A stretch of 64,000 nt of DNA, from NCBI GenBank assembly GCA_963795055.1, contig CAWCGJ010000003.1, positions 62,001 through 126,000 of the forward strand, read 5' to 3'. This DNA is from JASHPR01 sp963795055 (GTDB taxonomy: Bacteria; Actinomycetota; Actinomycetes; Streptosporangiales; Streptosporangiaceae). The translations under genes were made by a program, and so were the position numbers. Below the pieces are notes generated by a model that saw only the letters and a program-made list of their open reading frames with translations, was not told the origin of the DNA and searched no databases. Shown here piece by piece: positions 8,878 to 17,321 of this stretch. How positions within the stretch are numbered: position 1 is the first letter of the stretch; every line of letters begins with the position of its first letter.

Positions 8878-9723
8878 TCAGGCGGCGAGCCGCTCGAGCA
8901 GCGAGCGCCGCCACTGCTCGGTCTGCCGGACCTGGTTGAAGGTGAACACGTGCAGGCCCTCGACGGCCGAGGCGGGATCGGCCAGCGTGGCCGCGGTCCG
9001 CTCCAGGAGCCGCTCCGGGCTGTAGCCGCCGGGCGTGCCGAGGCGCAGGAACCACTCGGTGTGCCCGGACAGGAACCTGGCCGACTCGGCGACGCCGGCC
9101 TTCGCCGCCATCCGCAGCAGCCGGGCCCGGTCCACCGGCCCGGCGATGCCGACGAACAGCGGCAGCGTGACGCCGCGCGCCCGCACCCGGGTGATCCAGT
9201 GCCGCAGCGTGGCCGGGTCGAAGCACAGGTTGCTGACCAGGTACGTGGCGTGGTGCCGCTTGTCCCACATGGCCTGGATGGTGATGTCGTCGTCGATCTT
9301 CGGGTGGCTCTGCGGGTAGCCGGTCACCCCGACGCGGGCGAACGGGCTGCCGATCTCGGTGAGCCGGTCGAGCAGGGCCAGCGCGCTGTCGAAACGGCCG
9401 GCGGGCGGGTCGGCGTCACCGGCCGGGACGAACACGTCGTCCACCCCGCATGCGGTCAGCCGCGCCACGATCTCGGCCAGATGGGCGTCGTCGCGCACCA
9501 GCCGGGCCGACAGGTGCGGGATCACGTGGTAGCCCCGGGCGGCCAGCTTCTCGGTGAGGTCCAGGGTGGGGTCGAGGCCCTTGGCCGGGGAGGCGGTCAC
9601 GGTCACCGGCAGGCCGGCGGGCACCCATTCGAGCACCGCGTCCTCGGTGGACGCCGCGGGGAACACCTCGTACCGGGGCCGCTGCAGCAGCGGCGCCACC
9701 CGCGCCAGCCGGCCGCGCGTCAA
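8878..9723 (-). CDS. Methylenetetrahydrofolate reductase (MetF-like)
   Basis: A 281-residue TIM-barrel flavoprotein resembling 5,10-methylene-THF reductase. Features include VTVTASPAKGLD near residue 41, HLSARL with the folate-side Arg, FVPAGDADPPAGRFDSALALL and GYPQSHPKID. In the corrinoid context it would oxidise methyl-THF made by the corrinoid/THF methyltransferase, the reverse of its biosynthetic direction. The start is TTG 9723, overlapping the stop of the DUF1638 gene (TTGA), which indicates translational coupling. It is close to the usual MetF length of about 290 residues. Confidence 0.85.
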   Translation of the reverse strand: MTRGRLARVAPLLQRPRYEVFPAASTEDAVLEWVPAGLPVTVTASPAKGLDPTLDLTEKLAARGYHVIPHLSARLVRDDAHLAEIVARLTACGVDDVFVPAGDADPPAGRFDSALALLDRLTEIGSPFARVGVTGYPQSHPKIDDDITIQAMWDKRHHATYLVSNLCFDPATLRHWITRVRARGVTLPLFVGIAGPVDRARLLRMAAKAGVAESARFLSGHTEWFLRLGTPGGYSPERLLERTAATLADPASAVEGLHVFTFNQVRQTEQWRRSLLERLAA

Positions 9724-10481
9724 GGCGGATCAGCCTCGGACAGCAACCGCGCAAGCTCGCGCTCCAGGCCTGCGGTACCGACATCCATAACGGTCAGCGG
9801 CAGGCCGAACATGGCGGCGACGGCCGACGCCTCGGCGTCCAGGGCGGCGTCGCGGGACTGCGCCAGCCAGACCAGCCGCCGGTAGTGGCCGAAATAGTCC
9901 GGCCACAGCTCGGGCCGGGCGTCCAGGCCGAGCTCGGCCAGCACCGAGCGGCGGAAGCTGCGTACCAGGAAGTCGGTCAGCAGGTAGGTTCCCGGCTCCC
10001 GCTCGAACATCGCCCGCAGCCGCTGCGGGCCGGCCAGCACGTCGTAGCAGTGCAGCCCCGGCAGCCGGCGCAGGCCCAGCCGCGCGCACAGCTCGTCGAG
10101 CGCGCCGTAGCTGCCGCAGTCCGCGTAGCCGAGCGCCACCCGCAGCCCGCGGGACTGCAGCTCGCGGGCCAGCCGCTCGGCGGCCGGGGCGATCTGTTCC
10201 GGGTGGTTGTGCAGCAGCGAGGGCAGGTTGTGCAGCTCGACCGGCCAGCCGCGGCGGGCGGCGATCTCACGGATGTGCCCGCCCAGCGCGCCGCACGCGA
10301 TCACCGCCACCGTGGGGGCGGGGGAGGTGGCCTGCGCTTCGGGGGAGAGGGGGGTGGCCTGCGCTTCGGGGGAGAGGGGGGCGGGCTGCGCTTCGGGGCA
10401 GAGGGGGGCGGGCTCAGGCCGGGAACTGCAGTTGGTCGACGAACGCGTCGTTGAAGTCGTCGCGGTCGGAGAGCTCGACAT
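9720..10481 (-). CDS. DUF1638 family protein with N-terminal nonapeptide repeats
   Basis: The conserved part (about 195 residues) starts at TVAVIACGALGG and contains YADCGSYGALDELC and CYDVLAG, typical of DUF1638. Members are often encoded beside corrinoid-protein genes; the biochemical role is not established to my knowledge. The start is uncertain. ATG 10481 has a strong AGGAGG site about 7 nt upstream but overlaps the preceding gene by 68 bp; GTG 10310 starts right at the domain with no ribosome site. With the long start the protein has 253 residues, including three PLSPEAQ-type 9-residue repeats. The repeat period is a multiple of three in this frame, which supports the long form. Confidence 0.7.
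   Translation of the reverse strand: MSSSPTATTSTTRSSTNCSSRPEPAPLCPEAQPAPLSPEAQATPLSPEAQATSPAPTVAVIACGALGGHIREIAARRGWPVELHNLPSLLHNHPEQIAPAAERLARELQSRGLRVALGYADCGSYGALDELCARLGLRRLPGLHCYDVLAGPQRLRAMFEREPGTYLLTDFLVRSFRRSVLAELGLDARPELWPDYFGHYRRLVWLAQSRDAALDAEASAVAAMFGLPLTVMDVGTAGLERELARLLSEADPP
10328..10408. repeat. Three tandem copies of a 27-bp unit
   Basis: Units occupy 10328-10354, 10355-10381 and 10382-10408. The first two are identical and the third differs at a few bases. Each contains GCTTCGGGG followed by a G-rich run. The array lies just after the corrinoid-activase stop and inside the 5' end of the DUF1638 frame, where it would encode PLSPEAQ-type repeats. Confidence 0.85.
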
Positions 10482-12279
10482 ACCGCACCTCCTCCTGCAG
10501 CGCCAGCGCGCCGGCCCGCTCCCGGACCGAGAGCAGCGCCATCTTGGCTCCCTCGCCGGCCACGTTGCCGGCGCTGACGATCCGCGCCACCGGCAGCCGG
10601 GGGACCAGGCCGAGCCGGATCGCGCTGACCGGCGACAGGTAGCTGCCGAACGAGCCCGCCAGCAGTACCTGCTGGACATCGCCCGGGCCCAGCCCGGCCT
10701 CCTGCAGCAGGATGTTCCAGCCGGTCGCGATCGCGGCCTTGGCGAACTGCAGTTCCCGCACGTCCCGCTGGGACAGGTAGACCGACCGCTCGACGTCGCC
10801 CGGCTCGGCCAGCCAGTGCAGCACGAAGACCCGCTCGGCGCCCAGCGTGGTCAGCCCGGCCAGGCCGGGCGCCAGCTCCGCCGCGTCCGGCTCGGGCACG
10901 AACCGGCCGGAGCGGTCGAGCAGCCCCACGCCGATCAGGCTGGCCACGGCGTCCACCAGCCCGGAGCCGCACAGCCCGGCAGGCTCGGTGTCCCCGATTA
11001 CCCGCAGGTCCAGGCCGTCCGGCGTCATCGAGACGACCTCGATCGCGCCGTCCGCGGCGCGCATCCCGCACCGGATCGCCGCCCCCTCGAACGCCGGCCC
11101 GGCCGGGGCCGCGGTGGCCAGCAGCCAGTCCCGGTTGCCCAGCACGATCTCGCAGTTCGTGCCGATGTCCACGAACAGCCGGGTGCGCGAGTCCCGGTCC
11201 ATGCCCGAGGCGAGCAGCCCGGCGGTGATGTCGCCGCCGACGTACGCGCCGAAGGCGGGGAACATGAACGCGCGGGCGCGGGGATGAACGGGCAAGCCGA
11301 GGTCGGCCCCGGCGAGGACCTCAGGAAGCTGGCGCGCCGCCATGATGAACGGCGCCACGCCCAGCGGCTCGGGGTCGATGCCGAGGGCGATGTGCGTCAT
11401 CGTGGCGTTGCCGGCCAGCGCGACCTCGCCGACCTCGGCGGGATCCACCCCGGCCTGGCCGCAGACGTCCGCGGTCAGCTCGGCCAGGGTCTCGTGAGCC
11501 AGCCTGGTCAGGGTGCCCATGGCGGCCGGGTCCATCATGATCGCGCTGATCCGGGTGATCACGTCCGCGCCGAACGGCTGCTGCCGGTTCAGCATGGACG
11601 CCACGGCCAGCGGCGTCCCGGTGGACAGGTCGAGGAGCGTGGCCACCACCGTGGTGGTGCCGAGGTCGAAGGCGATGCCGTACAGCCGCCCGGTCGTGTC
11701 CCCGGCCTGGACGTCGATCAGCACGTCATCGATGATCACCGCGGTGACCCGGTAGTCGGCCGCGCGCAGCACCGCGCCGAGCGACCGCAGGACCCCCAGG
11801 TCGACCCGCAGCTCCAGGTCGTCGAGCGCGGCCAGCACCCGCTCGAGGTCGGTCTGCTGGTCGGACAGGGACGGCTCGGCCAGCTCGAGGTAGCGCTTCT
11901 GCGCCGCCGGGCGCAAAATGACCTGGCGGCCCACCCCGACCGTCGCCGCCTTCGGCCGGGTGACCAGCGGCGGGACCTCGACCTGCAGGTCGCCGTCGGC
12001 CTGCGCGCGGCAGGCCAGCCGCCAGCCGGCCCGCAGCTCGTCCGGCGAGAACGCCCGCCCGTCGAGCGCCGAGACGGGCACCTGCCCGTCGGTGATCCTG
12101 ATCTTGCACTTCTTGCAGGTGCCGTGGCCGCCGCAGGTCGAGTCGATCGCGATGCCGTTCCAGCTCGCGGCGTCGAACAGGGTGACGCCGGGCGGCACCC
12201 GCACCCGGGTTCCGCTCGGCTGGAACTCCAGCTCGACGCGGGCGGGCACCCCGGTCGCCGGGTCCGCCGTCTGCGTCAT
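10414..12279 (-). CDS. Corrinoid-activating ferredoxin/ASKHA protein (RACo/RamA-type)
   Basis: A 621-residue ATP-dependent reductive activator that restores inactive Co(II) corrinoid to Co(I). The N-terminal [2Fe-2S] domain has C49, C55, C58 (STCGGHGTCKKC) and C90 (RLACRAQ), the plant-ferredoxin spacing. The large C-terminal ASKHA ATPase domain shows IAFDLGTTTVVATLLDL, AGNATMTHIALG, FVDIGTNCEIV and LLAGSFGSYL. It sits directly downstream of the methyltransferase gene with an ATGA overlap and next to a corrinoid protein gene, exactly where such activators occur. ATG 12279 is chosen because of the overlap and because the ferredoxin fold begins at once. Confidence 0.92.
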   Translation of the reverse strand: MTQTADPATGVPARVELEFQPSGTRVRVPPGVTLFDAASWNGIAIDSTCGGHGTCKKCKIRITDGQVPVSALDGRAFSPDELRAGWRLACRAQADGDLQVEVPPLVTRPKAATVGVGRQVILRPAAQKRYLELAEPSLSDQQTDLERVLAALDDLELRVDLGVLRSLGAVLRAADYRVTAVIIDDVLIDVQAGDTTGRLYGIAFDLGTTTVVATLLDLSTGTPLAVASMLNRQQPFGADVITRISAIMMDPAAMGTLTRLAHETLAELTADVCGQAGVDPAEVGEVALAGNATMTHIALGIDPEPLGVAPFIMAARQLPEVLAGADLGLPVHPRARAFMFPAFGAYVGGDITAGLLASGMDRDSRTRLFVDIGTNCEIVLGNRDWLLATAAPAGPAFEGAAIRCGMRAADGAIEVVSMTPDGLDLRVIGDTEPAGLCGSGLVDAVASLIGVGLLDRSGRFVPEPDAAELAPGLAGLTTLGAERVFVLHWLAEPGDVERSVYLSQRDVRELQFAKAAIATGWNILLQEAGLGPGDVQQVLLAGSFGSYLSPVSAIRLGLVPRLPVARIVSAGNVAGEGAKMALLSVRERAGALALQEEVRYVELSDRDDFNDAFVDQLQFPA

Positions 12280-13145
12280 GTCGCGGCCTGAGCCCGGGCC
12301 TGGGCCGCCCGGTGCGCCGCGATCCAGCTGGCCCCCCAGGCGTCCTTGTCGGTCAGCAGGTCGGCGGCCTTGACCGCCCGGACCAGCTGCGGCGAGCGGG
12401 CGTCCATGATCGCGCTGGTCAGTCCGCTCGCGATCGCCATCGGCAGGAACGCCGCGCCGATCGAGGCGCGGTCGGGCATCCCGAACGAGACGTTGGAGGC
12501 GCCGAGGGTCATGTTCAGCCCGAACTCCTCGCGCACCAGCGCGATCGTCTCCAGCGTGCGCAGCACCAGCGAGGTATCGGCGCCGACCGGCATGGCCAGC
12601 GGGTCGATCACGATGTCCTCGATCGCGATGCCGTACTTCCCGGTGGCCACGTCCACGATCTTGCGCACCAGTTCCAGCCGCCGCCGGGGGTCTTCCGGGA
12701 TCTCCTCCTCGTCGTTCGGCAGCGCGATCACGGCCGCGCCGTGCCGGCGCACCAGGGGCAGGATCGCGTCCAGCCGCTCGTCCTCCGCGGTCACCGAGTT
12801 GACCAGCGCCTTGCCCTGGTAGGTGGCCAGCCCTGCCTCGAGCACCTCCACGATCGAGGAGTCCAGGCACAGCGGCAGGTCGCACAGGCCCTGGATGAGC
12901 TTGACCGCGGCGACCATCAGCGCGGCCTCGTCGGCCAGCGGCGTGCCCATGTTGACGTCGAGCATCATCGCGCCGCCGGCCACCTGCTCGGCCACGTCGA
13001 CCTCGACCCGGGACAGGTCGTCGCGGCGCAGCTGCTCCTGGAAGATCTTGCGCCCGGTCGGGTTGATCCGCTCGCCCACGATGCAGAACGGGTTCTCCCC
13101 GCCGATGCGCAGCTCCTGGCCGGCTGAGCGCAGGACGGTCTCCAT
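12276..13145 (-). CDS. Pterin-binding methyltransferase (methyl-THF:corrinoid type)
   Basis: A 289-residue TIM-barrel of the MeTr/AcsE/MtgA and MetH-pterin-domain family. Visible features are NPFCIVGERINPTGRK at the N-terminus, MMLDVNMGTP, LCLDSSIVEVLEAGL, VNSVTAEDERL, IDPLAMPVGAD and LGASNVSFGMPDR. It should transfer a methyl between a corrinoid protein and tetrahydrofolate. The gene is 10 bp downstream of the corrinoid protein gene and overlaps the activator gene by 4 bp. In betaine demethylation systems the MtgA partner plays this role, producing methyl-THF. Confidence 0.9.
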   Translation of the reverse strand: METVLRSAGQELRIGGENPFCIVGERINPTGRKIFQEQLRRDDLSRVEVDVAEQVAGGAMMLDVNMGTPLADEAALMVAAVKLIQGLCDLPLCLDSSIVEVLEAGLATYQGKALVNSVTAEDERLDAILPLVRRHGAAVIALPNDEEEIPEDPRRRLELVRKIVDVATGKYGIAIEDIVIDPLAMPVGADTSLVLRTLETIALVREEFGLNMTLGASNVSFGMPDRASIGAAFLPMAIASGLTSAIMDARSPQLVRAVKAADLLTDKDAWGASWIAAHRAAQARAQAAT

Positions 13146-13155
13146 GCGGGCTCCC

Positions 13156-13827
13156 TTACGCCGGCGCCATCGCGCGCGCGCGGCGCTGCTGCAGCAGTTC
13201 CTTGGCCTTGACCACGGCGGCCGACGCGTCCGAGGCGTAACCGTCGGCGCCCACCACGTCCGCGTACTCCTGGGTTACCGGCGCGCCGCCGACCATGACG
13301 ATCACCTGGTCGCGCATGCCGGCCTTCTGCAGCGCGTTGATGTTGGCCTTGAACATCGGCATCGTGGTGGTCAGGAACGCGGAGAAGCCGACGATGTCCG
13401 GCTGGTGCTGCTTGATCGCGTCGACGAACTTCTCCGGCGCCACCTGCACGCCCAGGTCGATGACCTCGAAGCCGGCCCCCTCGAACATGATGTTGACCAG
13501 GTTCTTCCCGATGTCGTGCACGTCGCCCTTGACCGTGCCCATGACGATCTTCCCGATGGTCTCGGCGCCGGTCTCGGCCAGCAGCGGCCGGAGGATCACC
13601 AGCGCGCCGGCCATCGCCTTGCCGGCGATCAGCATCTCGGGCACGAAGAAGTCGCCGCGCTCGAACCGGGCGCCGACCTCCTCCAGCGACGGGATCAGCG
13701 CCTCGTACAGCAGCTCCTCCGGGCCCATGCCCATGTCCAGGCCGGCCCGGGTCAGCTCGAGCACGGCGGGCGCGTTACCGACCAGGGTGTCGTCGTAGAG
13801 CTGCTTCAGGAGCTCGTCGCGGGTCAT
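13156..13827 (-). CDS. Corrinoid (methyl-carrier) protein
   Basis: A 223-residue protein of the MtbC/MttC/MtgC type. Residues 1-90 form the helical cap domain and about 91-210 the B12-binding Rossmann domain. The cobalamin-ligating motif DVHDIG is at 102-107 with H104 as the lower ligand, followed by GFSAFLTTT and VGGAPVTQEYADVVGADGYASDA. It shuttles the methyl group between the MttB-like enzyme and the pterin methyltransferase. The start ATG 13827 shares one base with the IclR stop (TGATG), so the regulator and the carrier are co-translated. Confidence 0.93.
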   Translation of the reverse strand: MTRDELLKQLYDDTLVGNAPAVLELTRAGLDMGMGPEELLYEALIPSLEEVGARFERGDFFVPEMLIAGKAMAGALVILRPLLAETGAETIGKIVMGTVKGDVHDIGKNLVNIMFEGAGFEVIDLGVQVAPEKFVDAIKQHQPDIVGFSAFLTTTMPMFKANINALQKAGMRDQVIVMVGGAPVTQEYADVVGADGYASDASAAVVKAKELLQQRRARAMAPA

Positions 13828-14615
13828 CAGGCGGCACCTTCCTTTTCCTTCTGCGGCCGGGGCCGGGCCGGCTGGTAGCCGAGCACGGCGGACAGGGCGC
13901 GGGCCTCGGTCATGCACCGTGCCGCGACGGCGGGGACACGAGTCCGGGTCAGCCGGGAGGCCGGGCCGGACACCGACAGCGCGGCGACGATGGCGGCCCC
14001 GTCCCGGTAGACCGGCGCCGCCACGGCGACCAGGCCGGGCTCGAGTTCCTCGTACGTCACCGCGTAGCCGCGGCGGCGTACCTGGGCCAGGTCGGCCGCC
14101 ACCGCCTCGCGGCCGGTGAGCGTGCGGGCGGTCCGGCGCGCGAGACGGCCCGGCGGCAGCTCGGCCGCGTCGTAGGCCAGCAGCACCTTGCCCAGGGCCG
14201 AGCAGTGCAGCGGCACCGACAGGCCGACCCAGTTGGTCCCGCCGATCAGGTAGGTGCTGTCCACCTGCGCGATCTGCTCCACCAGGCCGCGGCTGGCCAC
14301 GCCGAGGTTGATGGTCTCGCCGGTGGCGTCGCCGAGCCGGTCCAGGAACGGCTGCGCCACGGTGATCAGCCCGGCCTCGGCGCCGCCGCGCCAGGCGTAG
14401 GAGACGAACACCTCGCCGGGCCGGAACCGGCCCCGGCCGTCCCGCTGGACCAGGCCGTTACGCTCCAGGGCCATCAGCAGCCGGGAGGTGGTGCTCTTGG
14501 CCAGCCCGGTGGCGGCGGTCAGCTCGGTGAACGTGACCGGCGCCGAGCAGTGCACCACCCGGATCAGCAGCTGCGCGGCCCGGTCGACCGCTTGCGTTCC
14601 GTTAGGGCTAGTCAA
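13827..14615 (-). CDS. IclR-family transcriptional regulator
   Basis: About 262 residues. The N-terminal winged helix is RAAQLLIRVVHCSAPVTF followed by ATGLAKSTTSRLLMALERNGL, and the C-terminal effector domain includes VDSTYLIGGTNWVGLSVPLHCSALGKVLLA (given in parts). Start TTG 14615 is preferred because GAGGGG lies 8 nt upstream; ATG 14645 is in frame but has no ribosome site and overlaps a palindrome. It heads the leftward corrinoid operon and diverges from the MttB-like gene, so it probably controls both. IclR proteins act as activators or repressors responding to small carboxylates. Confidence 0.87.
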   Translation of the reverse strand: MTSPNGTQAVDRAAQLLIRVVHCSAPVTFTELTAATGLAKSTTSRLLMALERNGLVQRDGRGRFRPGEVFVSYAWRGGAEAGLITVAQPFLDRLGDATGETINLGVASRGLVEQIAQVDSTYLIGGTNWVGLSVPLHCSALGKVLLAYDAAELPPGRLARRTARTLTGREAVAADLAQVRRRGYAVTYEELEPGLVAVAAPVYRDGAAIVAALSVSGPASRLTRTRVPAVAARCMTEARALSAVLGYQPARPRPQKEKEGAA

Positions 14616-14638
14616 GAAGAGTCCCCTCGGGAGCCAGA

Positions 14639-14655
14639 GTTCCATGTTACGGAAC
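14639..14655. promoter_or_regulatory. Candidate IclR operator between divergent units
   Basis: GTTCC at 14639-14643 and GGAAC at 14651-14655 form an inverted repeat with a 7-bp spacer. CCATGTT occurs twice, at 14642-14648 and 14655-14661. IclR-family operators are often GGAAC/GTTCC-like palindromes in the divergent intergenic region. Position and form fit, but function is inferred. Confidence 0.5.
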
Positions 14656-14734
14656 CATGTTCTACTATGTGATCCTAAGTTCGGCCTCGCACCGGGTCAA
14701 GCCAGCACCGTTTGCCGCAAGCACAGGGGTGGCC

Positions 14735-16174
14735 ATGTTCCGCAACCGCATGCCGCGTTACGAGATCCTGTCCCCGGACGCCGTCGCCGTGCTGGACGCC
14801 GGGTGGCGGCGCATCGTCACCGAGATCGGCGTGCAGTTCGCCAAGCCGGAGGCCGTGGAGCTGTTCCGCCAGGCCGGCCAGAAGGTCGACGGCGACGTGG
14901 TCTTCCTCGACCCGGAGTTCGTGCTCGAGCAGGTGGCCAAGGCGCCGCGGGAGTTCGACGTCCAGGCCCGCAACCCGGCCAACAGCGTGCACATCGGCGG
15001 CGACGACATGGTGTTCGGCGCGGTCTACGGGCCGCCGTTCGTCCGCGAGGGCGACGTGCGCCGGGACGCGACCATGGACGACTTCCGCCGGCTGTCCATG
15101 CTGGCCCAGTCGTTTCCCCAGCTCGACTCCGCCGGGGGCGTGATCTGCGAGCCGAACGACGCGCCGCTGGACTCCCGGCACCTGGACATGATCTACGCGC
15201 TGCAGACCGTGACCGACAAGATCTACATGGGCAACGTGGTCTCCGGCCCGAACGCCGCCGACACGATCGCGATGACCGAGATCCTGTTCGGCGGGCGCGC
15301 CGCGATCGAGGCCACGCCGGCCACGATCTCCCTGATCAACTGCAACTCCCCGCTGCGCTGGGACGACCGGATGCTGGACGCGCAGTTCGAGTACTGCGCC
15401 GCCAACCAGGCGGTGGTGCTGACCCCGTTCCTGCTGATGGGCGCGATGTCGCCGGTGACGATCCCGGCCGCCCTGGTGCAGCAGCTGGCCGAGGCCCTGT
15501 CCGGCATCGCGCTGGCCCAGCTGATCCGGCCCGGCTGCCCGGTGATCTTCGGGTCGTTCCTGTCCAACATCGACATGCAGTCGGGCTCGCCGAGCTTCGG
15601 CACCCCCGAGTCCGGCATCGGCCTGCTCTGCACCGGCCAGCTGGCCCGCCACTTCGGGCTGCCGTTCCGCACCGGCGGCGGCCTGAACGCCAGCCAGACC
15701 TGTGACGCCCAGGCGGCCTACGAATCGCTGATGACCCTGCTGCCCACGTTCCTGGCCGGCACCAACTGGGTGATGCACGCGGCCGGCTGGCTGGAGGGCG
15801 GGCTGGTCTCCTGCTACGAGAAGTTCATCGTCGACATCGAGCTGCTGCGGATGCTGCGGGTGGAGTTCACCCCGCTGGAGATCGACGAGGCGTCGCTGGC
15901 GTTCGGCGCGCACGAGGAGGTCGGGCACGGCGGGCACTTCCTCGGCGCGGCGCACACGATGGAGCGGTTCCGGGAGTGCTTCTACCGGCCGCTGCTGTCG
16001 TCCACCGCGAACTACGAGCGCTGGCTCAAGCAGGGCGGCAAGGACGCGACCGCCCGGGCCTCGGAGATCTGCGCCAAGACGCTCGAGGAATACGAGCAGC
16101 CGCCGCTCGACGACGCCATCCGGGCCGAGCTCGAGGACTTCGTGGCCCGCCGCCGGGCCGAGCTCGGCGACTAG
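14735..16174 (+). CDS. MttB-family methyltransferase, non-pyrrolysine type (betaine-like substrate)
   Basis: A 479-residue TIM-barrel protein of the trimethylamine methyltransferase (MttB) superfamily. It shows the family's N-terminal ILSPDAVAVLDAGWRRIVTEIGV, the central TPATISLINCNSPLRWDDRML and the late GWLEGGLVSCYEKFIVD. True MttB reads an amber codon as pyrrolysine, but this frame is uninterrupted, so it belongs with MtgB-like enzymes that demethylate betaine or other quaternary amines. ATG 14735 follows AGGGG and begins at the conserved region. It faces the corrinoid operon, which supplies its methyl acceptor. Substrate specificity cannot be read from sequence. Confidence 0.88.
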   Translation: MFRNRMPRYEILSPDAVAVLDAGWRRIVTEIGVQFAKPEAVELFRQAGQKVDGDVVFLDPEFVLEQVAKAPREFDVQARNPANSVHIGGDDMVFGAVYGPPFVREGDVRRDATMDDFRRLSMLAQSFPQLDSAGGVICEPNDAPLDSRHLDMIYALQTVTDKIYMGNVVSGPNAADTIAMTEILFGGRAAIEATPATISLINCNSPLRWDDRMLDAQFEYCAANQAVVLTPFLLMGAMSPVTIPAALVQQLAEALSGIALAQLIRPGCPVIFGSFLSNIDMQSGSPSFGTPESGIGLLCTGQLARHFGLPFRTGGGLNASQTCDAQAAYESLMTLLPTFLAGTNWVMHAAGWLEGGLVSCYEKFIVDIELLRMLRVEFTPLEIDEASLAFGAHEEVGHGGHFLGAAHTMERFRECFYRPLLSSTANYERWLKQGGKDATARASEICAKTLEEYEQPPLDDAIRAELEDFVARRRAELGD

Positions 16175-16259
16175 CCCGCGTAGCCGGCCAGGCCGTCGGC
16201 CAGCATGACGCGGTCGCCGCTCAGCCCGGAGCCAGCGCCATGATCGGGTAGCGCGGACG

Positions 16260-16312
16260 CTTTTCAGCCGTATTGACGGACTTTCGTCCGCCCTGGGTGA
16301 TCACGACGGGCC
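16260..16312. repeat. Possible diverged relative of the CTTTTCA element family
   Basis: In the convergent gap after the MttB-like gene, CTTTTCA starts at 16260, a small hairpin CGGAC/GTCCG lies at 16277-16290, and TGATCACGAC is at 16298-16307. The same words occur in similar order and spacing in the element at 53142-53229. No right-hand TGAAAAG arm is visible, so the assignment is weak. Confidence 0.3.
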
Positions 16313-16326
16313 CGGGGACAGGGTGG

Positions 16327-17310
16327 TCAGCGCGGCGCGGCCGCGGTGAGGCCGAGCACCTCCCGGACCGCGGACACGATCTTGTCCTCGTCCGGGAGCA
16401 CGTAGTTCTCCATCGGCTGGCTGTACGGGATGGTCGCGTCCAGCGCGGTCACCTGCTTGATCGGGGCCCGCAGCGACCCGAATCCGGCCTCGGCGACCTC
16501 AGCGGCGATCACCGCCGCTGCGGAAGCGTGCCGCGTCGCCTGGTCGACCAGCACCAGCCGCCCGGTCTTGGCCACCGACTCCAGGATCGCCGGAGTATCC
16601 AGCGGGGCGATCGTGCGCGGGTCGATCACCTCCGCGGCGATGCCCTCGGCGGCCAGCCGCTCCGCGGCCGCGAGCGCCTTGCCCACCATCCACCCGGTGG
16701 CGACGATCGTCACGTCGCCGCCCGCGCGCCGGACCGCCGCCTGCCCGAACGGGACCAGGTACTCGCCCTCCGGGACGTCGCCCGGCTCGAGCGTCAGCAG
16801 GTAGTGATGGAAAAAGCAGACCGGGTTGTCGTCGCGGACCGCGGTCGCCAGCAGCCCCTTGGCGTCGGCGGGCGTCGCGGGGAGCGCCACCTTCAGGCCG
16901 GGCACGCCCAGGAACATGCCGTAGATGGACCCGGTGTGCTGCCCGGCCCAGCCGGCCGTGAACCCGTACCCGGCCTTGAGCACCAGCGGCACCGTGACCT
17001 GGCCGCCGGTCATGTAGCGCAGCCGGGGCGCCTCGTTGACCACCTGATCCATGGCGACCAGCATGAACTCGGCCATGTACAGCTCGACGACCGGGCGGTA
17101 CCCGGCCAGCGCGGCGCCGACCGCCATCCCGATCTCCGCGGTTTCCGAGATCGGCGTGGTGCGGACGCGGTCCGGCCCGAACTCCGCGAGGAAGGGGTCG
17201 GCGTCGGTCGTCGCGATGTTCTGGCCGAAATACAGAACGCTACGGTCGCGTGCCATCTCCTGCCGCAGCGACTCGTTGATGGCGCCGATGTAGGGAAGTT
17301 CGCGTGCCAT
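16327..17310 (-). CDS. TPP-dependent dehydrogenase E1, beta subunit
   Basis: A 327-residue beta subunit of a pyruvate/acetoin/branched-chain 2-oxo acid dehydrogenase E1. It has the transketolase pyrimidine-binding domain (SETAEIGMAVGAALAGYRPV, AGWAGQHTGSIYGMFLGVPG) and the C-terminal transketolase domain (IDPRTIAPLDTPAI, KTGRLVLVDQATRHASAAA). It pairs with the alpha gene 11 bp upstream. No E2 or E3 gene is adjacent, so it must use distant partners or act as a stand-alone TPP enzyme. ATG 17310 is the obvious start. Confidence 0.9.
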   Translation of the reverse strand: MARELPYIGAINESLRQEMARDRSVLYFGQNIATTDADPFLAEFGPDRVRTTPISETAEIGMAVGAALAGYRPVVELYMAEFMLVAMDQVVNEAPRLRYMTGGQVTVPLVLKAGYGFTAGWAGQHTGSIYGMFLGVPGLKVALPATPADAKGLLATAVRDDNPVCFFHHYLLTLEPGDVPEGEYLVPFGQAAVRRAGGDVTIVATGWMVGKALAAAERLAAEGIAAEVIDPRTIAPLDTPAILESVAKTGRLVLVDQATRHASAAAVIAAEVAEAGFGSLRAPIKQVTALDATIPYSQPMENYVLPDEDKIVSAVREVLGLTAAAPR

Positions 17311-17321
17311 GGGTGCTTCTC

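Noticed and set aside
10328..10408. Tandem 27-bp units considered as a CRISPR array
   Set aside because: The copies are adjacent without spacers and lie in a coding frame. The same reasoning excludes the 15-bp units at 57699-57803.
14735..16174. Pyrrolysine-containing MttB
   Set aside because: The frame has no in-frame amber codon and is full length, and no pyl genes are seen, so it belongs to the non-pyrrolysine branch.
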